A stretch of 64,000 bases of DNA from UBA7662 sp036787895. Lineage in GTDB: Bacteria; Bacteroidota; Bacteroidia; UBA7662. The DNA is taken from positions 1 to 64,000 of the forward strand of contig DAIQOK010000012.1 of the NCBI GenBank assembly GCA_036787895.1, given 5' to 3'. Both the position numbers and the translations under genes were made by a program. The notes under the pieces were generated by a model. That model ran no database searches and had not been told where the DNA came from. It worked only from the letters and a program-made list of their open reading frames with translations. This document shows, in pieces, positions 1 through 6,793 of this stretch (position 1 is its first letter; the number at the start of each line of letters is the position of its first letter).

Positions 1-30
1 GAAAAATTCCAGAATAACTTTTTCTACTAC

Positions 31-258
31 TTACACACTTAGTGGGATACTACCACAAGCTAAAATGTTTGAAAGTCCATCTTCGCTTAAATCTTTAAAT
101 TCTTTTTTCCCGGCTTCCAATTTTGCAATTGCTTGTGAAAGCCAATTATCAAAAGCGGCATTAAATTCTTCATCAGTATTAGAAGTAATTAAATCAAGGG
201 TTTCCCTAGAAAGCTTCTTTGTTAGTTCTATATAGTTGTATAAATTGCTCTCGCTCAT
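31..258 (-). CDS. Small protein of unknown function, last gene of a restriction-like operon
   Basis: This 75-residue acidic protein is not a family I recognise. It reads as a soluble, mostly helical protein with a repeated D/E/N-rich surface and no signal peptide or membrane segment. The ATG at 258 was chosen because it lies four bases past the stop of the upstream helicase gene (stop at 263-265). A longer reading from 381 would run through the helicase 3' end and has low-complexity, non-protein-like residues there. The tight spacing suggests co-transcription with the helicase and methyltransferase genes, so a role as accessory or regulatory subunit of that system is an inference only. Confidence 0.6.
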   Translation of the reverse strand: MSESNLYNYIELTKKLSRETLDLITSNTDEEFNAAFDNWLSQAIAKLEAGKKEFKDLSEDGLSNILACGSIPLSV

Positions 259-262
259 CACA

Positions 263-3184
263 TTAATTTTGTATTTTCCATTTAACCTGAATTTTGCTCG
301 ACCATTCCTCCCATTCTTTTTCTGATATTTTCTTCTCTTTCCAATATTCTCGTAGCTTTTGATACAATAATTCTTTGTCAATTAATTTTTTACCATCATT
401 GTTGAAGAATTCAAGTTTTAGTAAATCTTTATCAGGATTTGATAACAGACCAACTACGGAAAATACATCATTCAATTCATTTTTTGAATTTCTTGAAACG
501 TTCTGAATGTCGGTTAAATCTAAAAATTCATTGTTATTTTTTTCTATTGTGCTGTAAAGGGAAGAATTGATTTGTTCCCACTTTTTTTCCTTTCCAAAAT
601 TTGAAGCAATTACTTCAGAACTTCGGTTGAGCCATGAAGGAATATTCTCAAAACTCTCTTCATAATCTTGTCGGCTTAAAACTGTGTCAAATAGCCCAAC
701 ATCTTCCCCTTCGTGTTTACTAATTCCGATATACTCCAAACTTGCATCTTCATACCGTTTGAATTTGTAAACGGCATCATTCATCAAGGCAGAGTTGAAC
801 ACTCCAAGACTTACCAATAATTCAAAATCTTTAACAGATAGTCCTGTTACCTTTTTGAAAAGTCCTGGCTCTAATTGAGTGATTACGTCTTTCAAACTTC
901 TTTCTCGGTAGTCTGTCAGGTACATAAACACAGGCACACGAGTTGCGAACTTGATTAGCTTTTCTTGGATTTGCTTTCTCAGGCTCTTGTATTCCTTTTC
1001 TTCGTCTGAAAGCTCTTTTTTCTCTTTCTTGGTTAGTTCTCGGTCATTAGCTTCTTTCTTTGCTTTTTTGACCGCTTCAGATTTATTGATAATGGTTTCA
1101 ATATCCTGATTCAAATTCCTGAAACCTTCAATGCTCATTAGGGCTTTCATTGCTTCTTCGTTTGCCATCAGTCGGGCAAGTGTGTTGTTGTCCACATTAA
1201 CGAGCAAAGCACTTTCCCAACGTCTTGCCAAAAGTGTTGCGGTTGTGCCACTCATAGCCATATCCAAAATGCCCGCAGCATCCACTTGTTTCATTGAACT
1301 GCCGTCATAAGCTAAGACTGGAAGGAAGTTGATAAACTCGGCAACTTTTGCTTCTGGGTTCGATTCGTTAACATTAAGTCGGCAACTGTAATCAGCAATT
1401 TGTCTTAATGCACGGTCGGGGGCAAAGTCAAAAACATAACATTCTTCTTTTAGTATTTCTTCTTTGTTGGGTGATTTGCTATCGGGGTTTTTGATAACCC
1501 AAGGCGTTTGGACACGGAAAGCCGCCTGAAAATAGGTTTCAGGACTGGAAGAATTTCGCAACATAAAAATTCCTGTCCACGGTTTTACCGATACGCCTGT
1601 GGTAAGTTTACCACAAGAAAGCGTAATGGTTTTTGATTCCAATGGATTGTCGGTCATTGCATCTAAAACAGGGGGTAAGGCTTCAATTCCAATTCCTGCT
1701 TGTGTACCTGCGGCAACAACCACTTTGTAATCGTGGTAAAATATATTTTGTCGTCTTTCAAGCAATAATGCCATTGCGTTACAAGCTGCAACGGTCGGCA
1801 AAAACCAAAAAGTGTGATTCAATACTTTGAGCAATGGAGCGTGTGAAAACGGTAAAGGCGGCTTTTTTGCTCCCATCTTCAAATGGTCAACGGTGGTTTC
1901 GCTAAACGAACCCCGAATTAAATCCAACCATTTTTGTACTTCATCTTCATATTTGAAACGGGCTTTTCGTCCTTCACCTTCGGCTGAAAAGAATATGTTT
2001 AAATCAAAACCGTCAAACTCGCCTTGCATAGCGATTTGGCGAATGGAATCGGGCAATTGATAGGTAAGCATTACCATTCTTGGTAAGGCTGCATAAGGAT
2101 TTGGTCCTAAGGAATCGTCCCAATTTTCTTTTGCTCTTTGCTCGTCTGAATACGTCCAATTGAAAATTTGCTCTTCTATAAATTCGCCTGAACTGATTGC
2201 CCGAAATGGAGTGCCTGACAAATACAAATAATGATTGGTGCTGATTGGAATTATCTTCTCTAAGTGTTCCGCTTTGTCTTCTTCGGCAATACCCTCTTTT
2301 TCAATCTTTTTGTATTCTTCAATTTCTTTTTCGGCTTCTAAGTCTTTACCGAATAAATCTTTGGCGTTTTCTCTCCAAGCCCCAAAATGGTATTCGTCAA
2401 AAATGATACAATCCCACACGGTTGCGTGAACCCATTCGTTTTTGGTTTTGATACCGCCTGTGTTGGTGTTCTTGCCTAAAAAATCCTGAAACGAACCAAA
2501 GCAAACCAACGGTTTTTTGGTGTCAATATCTTGGCTTGATAGTTCATCTGCGTGTTTGGAAATGAATTGCCAACCTTTAAAATCAACGTGAGAAAGTAAA
2601 TCTTCTTTCCAAGCATCTTCAACGGCTGGTTTGAAAGTGAGCACCAATACTTTTTTCCAACCCATTTTTTTTGCCAATTGGTAACTGGCAAAGGTTTTCC
2701 CGAAACGCATTTTGGCGTTCCAAAGGAAGTGCGGAGTTCTGTCTTTGTTTTCTTTCTTGAAACTTTTGAAATAGGCAATGGTCTTGTCAACGGCTGCTTC
2801 CTGTTCGGGTCGCATTCCGAAAGTGAGCACTCGGTTTTCTTCTGTTTTTTCGCCTGTTTTGATTTGGTGAATAGCTCTGCGCAAATCATTTAAAGTGCAT
2901 TTATACCATTCGCCACTTGCATTTACAACTTTCCAATCTCTCAACAATCGGTGTACTTCGTGGTCTGTAAAAGAACTTCCGTCACGTTTCATTGCCGATT
3001 CTTCAAATACAATTTTGTATTGAATGGCTGCCGTGCCTAACTGCTCTTTGATACGTGTTTGCGCATCACGGTCGGTATAGCCGATTTTGAGCAAACCCTT
3101 GTGCGTAGCCACACCCACCAATTCATAAGCATAAATGGTTGGATTGGTGGACGGTCGGGGCGGAAAAAATTCTTTATTTGCCAT
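263..3184 (-). CDS. GIY-YIG nuclease / DEAH-type helicase fusion (restriction-type subunit)
   Basis: The protein is 973 residues. Residues about 16-95 resemble the T5orf172/MUG113 branch of the GIY-YIG nucleases: IYAYELV and LLKIGYT stand for the two signature strands, an arginine follows in DAQTRIKEQ, and the domain closes with GEWYKC. A superfamily-2 helicase core follows, with Walker A AKMRFGKT (157-164), motif II DEYH (263-266), motif III SGTPF (323-327) and a motif VI-like QAAFRVQTPW near 560. A charged coiled-coil segment sits near 690-730 and an uncharacterised C-terminal part completes the protein. Helicase plus nuclease beside adenine methyltransferases is the classic makeup of ATP-dependent restriction enzymes, so this is probably the translocating and cleaving subunit. 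Assignment to a particular type (I, III or other) is not possible from sequence alone. Confidence 0.85.
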   Translation of the reverse strand: MANKEFFPPRPSTNPTIYAYELVGVATHKGLLKIGYTDRDAQTRIKEQLGTAAIQYKIVFEESAMKRDGSSFTDHEVHRLLRDWKVVNASGEWYKCTLNDLRRAIHQIKTGEKTEENRVLTFGMRPEQEAAVDKTIAYFKSFKKENKDRTPHFLWNAKMRFGKTFASYQLAKKMGWKKVLVLTFKPAVEDAWKEDLLSHVDFKGWQFISKHADELSSQDIDTKKPLVCFGSFQDFLGKNTNTGGIKTKNEWVHATVWDCIIFDEYHFGAWRENAKDLFGKDLEAEKEIEEYKKIEKEGIAEEDKAEHLEKIIPISTNHYLYLSGTPFRAISSGEFIEEQIFNWTYSDEQRAKENWDDSLGPNPYAALPRMVMLTYQLPDSIRQIAMQGEFDGFDLNIFFSAEGEGRKARFKYEDEVQKWLDLIRGSFSETTVDHLKMGAKKPPLPFSHAPLLKVLNHTFWFLPTVAACNAMALLLERRQNIFYHDYKVVVAAGTQAGIGIEALPPVLDAMTDNPLESKTITLSCGKLTTGVSVKPWTGIFMLRNSSSPETYFQAAFRVQTPWVIKNPDSKSPNKEEILKEECYVFDFAPDRALRQIADYSCRLNVNESNPEAKVAEFINFLPVLAYDGSSMKQVDAAGILDMAMSGTTATLLARRWESALLVNVDNNTLARLMANEEAMKALMSIEGFRNLNQDIETIINKSEAVKKAKKEANDRELTKKEKKELSDEEKEYKSLRKQIQEKLIKFATRVPVFMYLTDYRERSLKDVITQLEPGLFKKVTGLSVKDFELLVSLGVFNSALMNDAVYKFKRYEDASLEYIGISKHEGEDVGLFDTVLSRQDYEESFENIPSWLNRSSEVIASNFGKEKKWEQINSSLYSTIEKNNNEFLDLTDIQNVSRNSKNELNDVFSVVGLLSNPDKDLLKLEFFNNDGKKLIDKELLYQKLREYWKEKKISEKEWEEWSSKIQVKWKIQN

Positions 3185-3192
3185 CGATTTTC

Positions 3193-3567
3193 TTAAAGTT
3201 GTAATCCTGCATCAAAATCAGCGATATACTGTTGGGGAACTGTTGCTCTGATATTAGGAATATTTTGCGTTTCACCTAAAACAAAGCCGTGGTTTGCCCT
3301 AATGTTCAAAATAAACTCGTTACAATTTACTCTTGAAACAATATTACCAACTCCTGCTGTGTGTAATAAATTAGCTCTAAGTCCTGCTGGTTGTGCTTCA
3401 AAAAACAATATTCTTCCCTCCTTTGCCCACGCACCTTGAAGGTCATTATCTTCCCAAACAAGTATGGTTGAACCATCACTTTTTGAAAGATATCCTAGAA
3501 GTTCATAATACTCTGCTTCTGAATTAAACGAAATTTGCGACTTTGTTCCAAAGTTTGATTGATACAT
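3193..3567 (-). CDS. 124-aa protein of unknown family inside the restriction-like operon
   Basis: Small soluble protein without signal peptide or membrane helix. It alternates predicted strands and glycine turns and ends in a hydrophobic FDAGLQL tail. I do not recognise a domain. It lies 8 bases upstream of the helicase start and 19 bases downstream of the methyltransferase stop, so it is almost certainly part of the same transcript. Possible roles are a specificity or adaptor subunit, or an inhibitor or immunity-type protein; these are guesses from context. The codon and base composition match its low-GC neighbours. Confidence 0.7.
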   Translation of the reverse strand: MYQSNFGTKSQISFNSEAEYYELLGYLSKSDGSTILVWEDNDLQGAWAKEGRILFFEAQPAGLRANLLHTAGVGNIVSRVNCNEFILNIRANHGFVLGETQNIPNIRATVPQQYIADFDAGLQL

Positions 3568-3586
3568 ATTTTTTTGTTTTAGAAGT

Positions 3587-5110
3587 TTATAAATCTATTT
3601 CATTAGAATGCATAGGTCGAATTAATTGAGAAATGAAATCAATTTCATTTTCTGTCAATTCATATTTAGCAAAGAGTTTTTCATCATCCCACTTTTCTTT
3701 CATTGAAAGATTCGGTACAAAAATGAATTTGCCTTTAGTAATATTCTGAGTTAGAAGAATTGTTGAGACTAAGAATCTGCAAAATTTTGTTCTAAGAAAA
3801 TTTGCCATATTTTCAGCTTCTGCTTCAGAATTATAATTACCAACAACTAAATAGGATTCTGTACAAACGGTTTTTGGTGGCATTACTTCAATTCTTGAAA
3901 AAATTCTTCTTTTACCTTCTTTATCTGGTTGCCCCCCGTGGTCATTGGAAGCTTTAGACAACATTACTTTCCATTTATCAATTAATTCCTTACCACTTGT
4001 TACTTTATCGGAAGAAATCTTTCCATTTCCTGCACTTGTGATTAAATTAAGGTCTCCTTTCTTTTCTGGTCTAACACTTGAAACTAAACCAAAAGGCATC
4101 CTGCTTGACACTACTGTATCTAAGAAAGAAGTACTTTTTTGCTTGACCTTATGTATAATGTCTATAGCTAAATTATCTCTTACAAAAGTGTCAAACTCGT
4201 CAAGGAATCGACTTGATTTTATTACGACTTCCTTCCTTTTTGTTTCAACTTCACAAATTCCTTTGTTGTCCCTATCCCATAAAAAATAACAAATACCGCC
4301 TGCAATATCTACTCCTGGGAAGCAATCTCTAGAATCTGCGAAATCAACAAGCTTTCTAATACTTTTATCTTTGAGCATCTCACTTCTGAATTCATCTAAT
4401 CCTTTGCCACCCGAATACCAACGTGCAGGAATAATCATTGAAAGGTATCTAGGATTCAATTTTTTAGCTTGGTCAATGAATAAATTGTATATTGGTTTTG
4501 CACTTGAACCTGTGCCACCACCATCATTTAGTTGATATGGTGGATTTCCAACTATAACGTCAAACTTCATATTGAATATTTTTTCAGGATTATCTGTGTG
4601 AATAAAATTGTAAGCGTACGTTTCCAAGGCATCTTCTCTGTCATACACTTCTTGGCTCGCTCCGCAATAGGTACATTTTCCGCTTTGCCAAGTGTGTTTC
4701 ATTCGTTTGTAGCGAATGTTTCCTTGCTCATCATCAAAGGTTTCGCAAATGGAGTATTTCCCATTAGCAGTTTTGGAGCAATACACACTTCTACGAGAAA
4801 GTAAAGCGGTTAAATCGGTAATGGCAATGCCATACAATTGTTGGCTAAAAATGTGGTTAATGCGTTCCTGCTTATCGGGAATTTGGGTTTCCAAACCGCG
4901 CATCAGTCGCTTTGCCATTTCACGCAAAAACACACCACTTTTTGAAATAGGGTCTAAAAACTTGGCGTTAGGGTTGCTCCACAACTCGGCAGGAAGCAAG
5001 TCCAAAATATCGTTCACCAAATTGGGTGGCGTAAACACTTCGTCATTGCTCAGATTGGCGAGGCAGGAGAGTACATCAGGGTTATAATTCGTTTGTATCA
5101 TCTTCGCCAA
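3587..5110 (-). CDS. Eco57I-like N6-adenine DNA methyltransferase subunit with NPPY motif
   Basis: A 507-residue adenine-methyltransferase-like protein. The catalytic motif IV is visible as VIVGNPPYQL near residue 186. The SAM-binding motif I position reads FLDPISKSGVFL near residue 46, where most family members have a D/E-P-A-C-G-S-G type loop. A CTYCG segment near 148, with an earlier Cys, could be a partial zinc ribbon. The C-terminal 250 residues look like a target-recognition region. It overlaps the preceding methyltransferase gene by 29 bases, and the partner has a canonical motif I but no NPPY, so the two products may work as a heteromer. The likely role is to modify the host recognition sequence for the adjacent helicase-nuclease; this is inferred from context. 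Confidence 0.85.
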   Translation of the reverse strand: MAKMIQTNYNPDVLSCLANLSNDEVFTPPNLVNDILDLLPAELWSNPNAKFLDPISKSGVFLREMAKRLMRGLETQIPDKQERINHIFSQQLYGIAITDLTALLSRRSVYCSKTANGKYSICETFDDEQGNIRYKRMKHTWQSGKCTYCGASQEVYDREDALETYAYNFIHTDNPEKIFNMKFDVIVGNPPYQLNDGGGTGSSAKPIYNLFIDQAKKLNPRYLSMIIPARWYSGGKGLDEFRSEMLKDKSIRKLVDFADSRDCFPGVDIAGGICYFLWDRDNKGICEVETKRKEVVIKSSRFLDEFDTFVRDNLAIDIIHKVKQKSTSFLDTVVSSRMPFGLVSSVRPEKKGDLNLITSAGNGKISSDKVTSGKELIDKWKVMLSKASNDHGGQPDKEGKRRIFSRIEVMPPKTVCTESYLVVGNYNSEAEAENMANFLRTKFCRFLVSTILLTQNITKGKFIFVPNLSMKEKWDDEKLFAKYELTENEIDFISQLIRPMHSNEIDL

Positions 5111-5759
5111 GTTTTAAGAAATGAATAAGCGGAAAATCCTTTACAGGTTCGTCAATGGCTGCTGCGTTGCCTTCGTCATTGAACATTGAAAACTGGTGCG
5201 TTTTCTCCACTAAAAATTTGAACATATAATCTCTGCGTTTCAGCATAGACCTGTTTACGGCACTCCATTCAGAAAACACAATTGGTTGTTTTGTTACGGG
5301 ATTGGTAAAGTCTAAAGCATCACCCCAAAGTATGTTTCTGCTCAATAAAAATCGAACAGAACGAATACACTCATTTTTTACTTGCTTGAATACTTTAGAA
5401 TACCAATCGGTATAAATTCCAAGCAAACGGTCTCGGCATTCTTGAGCGTTGTCTTCCAAAATATCCACACCGTAAATACTCGATACAGCAATTACAGAAT
5501 AGCGTTCCCATTCCACCTGACTTTTGCTGTAACGGCTGTCCACAACTGCTAATTTGCGTCTTAAAACTTCTGCTAAAAAGTTGCCGTTTCCGCAAGCAGG
5601 TTCTAAAAATCGGGAGTCAATTCTTTCGGTTTCGTGTTTCACCAGGTCAAGCATTGCGTTCACTTCACGTTGGTTTGTAAACACTTCCCCGTGGTCAGTA
5701 ACCCGCTTTTTGGATTTTACTTGGTTGTCTGGTTTTATATTTTCTGTTAATTCAGTCAC
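5082..5759 (-). CDS. N6-adenine methyltransferase-like subunit carrying motif I but no NPPY
   Basis: A 225-residue protein that begins as many type I/II gamma-class methyltransferases do: GEVFTNQREVN, then the SAM-binding loop FLEPACGNGNFL (about residues 48-59), an acidic motif II (YGVDILEDNAQECRDRL, about 94-110) and a motif III-like ILWGDAL. No D/N-PP-Y/F motif is present, and the protein is less than half the length of a complete enzyme. It is the first gene of the operon and overlaps the next methyltransferase, which carries NPPY. Either the two polypeptides share one active-site architecture or this is a non-catalytic SAM-binding partner. A frameshift joining the two is unlikely, because both keep their own start and complete N-terminal motifs. 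Confidence 0.8.
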   Translation of the reverse strand: MTELTENIKPDNQVKSKKRVTDHGEVFTNQREVNAMLDLVKHETERIDSRFLEPACGNGNFLAEVLRRKLAVVDSRYSKSQVEWERYSVIAVSSIYGVDILEDNAQECRDRLLGIYTDWYSKVFKQVKNECIRSVRFLLSRNILWGDALDFTNPVTKQPIVFSEWSAVNRSMLKRRDYMFKFLVEKTHQFSMFNDEGNAAAIDEPVKDFPLIHFLKLGEDDTNEL

Positions 5760-5827
5760 TGTTTATTTTTAATATTTTCAGTCGTCTAAGTTACTTTTTT
5801 ATGTCTGTTTGTCTGTCCGTGCGTTGG

Positions 5828-5895
5828 CAAAAAATGGCTCTTTTGGTTTTTTAGCGTTGGCTCGTGTTTCGGCAAAAACCAAATGTGCCATTTGC
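5828..5895. repeat. Imperfect palindrome upstream of the restriction-like operon
   Basis: The arm at about 5833-5851 and the reverse complement of 5874-5892 match at 17 of 19 positions (cores AATGGC and TTTGGTTTTT), with a loop of about 22 bases. It sits at the border between the low-GC operon and the repeat-rich spacer. It does not look like a rho-independent terminator for the plus strand because no clean T-run follows the second arm. Confidence 0.6.
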
Positions 5896-6583
5896 GGGTC
5901 GGGTTTTTAGCATGTGCCCTAACTCATTTATACACGCAACTTGTAACTAGTGCGTCATAATAAATCCCAACACCAATCTACCAAAAATCCCCCAAGCACA
6001 AGACAGTGTTGGAAAAATGGTGTGATTTTCTCACAATAATCCACAACACAGCCAGTTGATCTTAAAGGTTTTACAGCTTGAAAAACACGCCCTACATCCA
6101 AAAAGCTGTGGTTTAATGATACTGCTCGTGTATGGTTCGATAAACTCACCATGACTTATGATGTACTCATCCTGACTGTTGTCTTGGCTCACCATAACTA
6201 ATGATGCCAAACCATGTCAATAAATGTTGCTCCCGGTCATGGCGAGCCTCGTCGAGCCACGGTTTAATTGTTCCTGCTTGGGTATGGTTCGATAAATCAC
6301 CATGACGAATGATTTGGCTGCCCCTTTTAGAACTTTAGCGCCTTAGAACCCCCGCACGGGCGGGGTCCCGCTAAGGCGTGACTTATAACCACGAATGCCT
6401 AGGCGAGCCCCAGCGAGCTACCAAAATTTAACTCTCAAAGACAGCAGCTCCTTTTATCCGAAATCCCCTCTTGGAGCCCCGTAAGAACGGGGTCCCGCTA
6501 AGGCGTGATTTGAAATTTGCCATTCCCTTAGGACCCATTCATACGGGTTTGAACTTCACGGGCAAAAAAAATGATGCATGAGG
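5896..6583. other. Gene-free, repeat-rich spacer
   Basis: No convincing coding region was found. The stretch holds two near-identical copies of a TATGGTTCGATAAA..CACCATGAC segment (6131-6157 and 6282-6308), a 21-base exact direct repeat beginning CGGGGTCCCGCTAAGG (6361-6381 and 6488-6508), and a hairpin with CGCCTTAG at 6339-6346 and CTAAGGCG at 6371-6378. A third, weaker CTCACCATAACTAATGATG copy lies near 6189-6207. These are short dispersed repeats of unknown function; the TTCGA..CTCACCATGAC type recurs at 58661-58690. Confidence 0.6.
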
Positions 6584-6613
6584 TTTGCATAAATCAAAAT
6601 CCCGCTATATTTG
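6584..6613 (+). promoter_or_regulatory. Bacteroidota-type promoter of tRNA-Val
   Basis: TTTG at 6584-6587 as the -33 element and TATATTTG at 6606-6613 as the -7 element, separated by 18 bases, match the TTTG/TAnnTTTG consensus. Transcription would start about 6617, a few bases before the mature tRNA at 6624. Confidence 0.7.
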
Positions 6614-6623
6614 CATCCCGTTC

Positions 6624-6698
6624 GGGAGCATAGCTCAGCTGGTTCAGAGCATCTGCCTTACAAGCAGAGGGTCACAGGTTCGAATCCTGTTGCTCCCA
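6624..6698 (+). tRNA. tRNA-Val (anticodon UAC)
   Basis: The acceptor stem pairs GGGAGCA (6624-6630) with TGCTCCC (6691-6697), followed by discriminator A. The D-arm AGCTCAGCTGG, the anticodon arm TCTGC-CTTACAA-GCAGA with anticodon TAC, and the T-arm ACAGG-TTCGAAT-CCTGT are all canonical. The 3' end continues ACCCA, so the CCA tail is not exactly encoded and would be added enzymatically. Confidence 0.97.
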
Positions 6699-6701
6699 CC
6701 C

Positions 6702-6740
6702 AAAAAACCCTCACATTTTTGTGGGGGTTTTTCATTTTTT
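6702..6740 (+). terminator. Rho-independent terminator of tRNA-Val
   Basis: ACCCTCAC pairs with GTGGGGGT around an ATTTTT loop and is followed by TTTTTCATTTTTT. It lies directly after the tRNA. Confidence 0.85.
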
Positions 6741-6793
6741 AGCTCTTGACTTTGTGAGGTTTTCTGATCCTAAGCCTGCACTTCGCATACAAT

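Noticed and set aside
5955..6152. Short open frame on the minus strand in the repeat-rich spacer
   Set aside because: Low-complexity residues and overlap with dispersed repeats; no domain, no conserved start.
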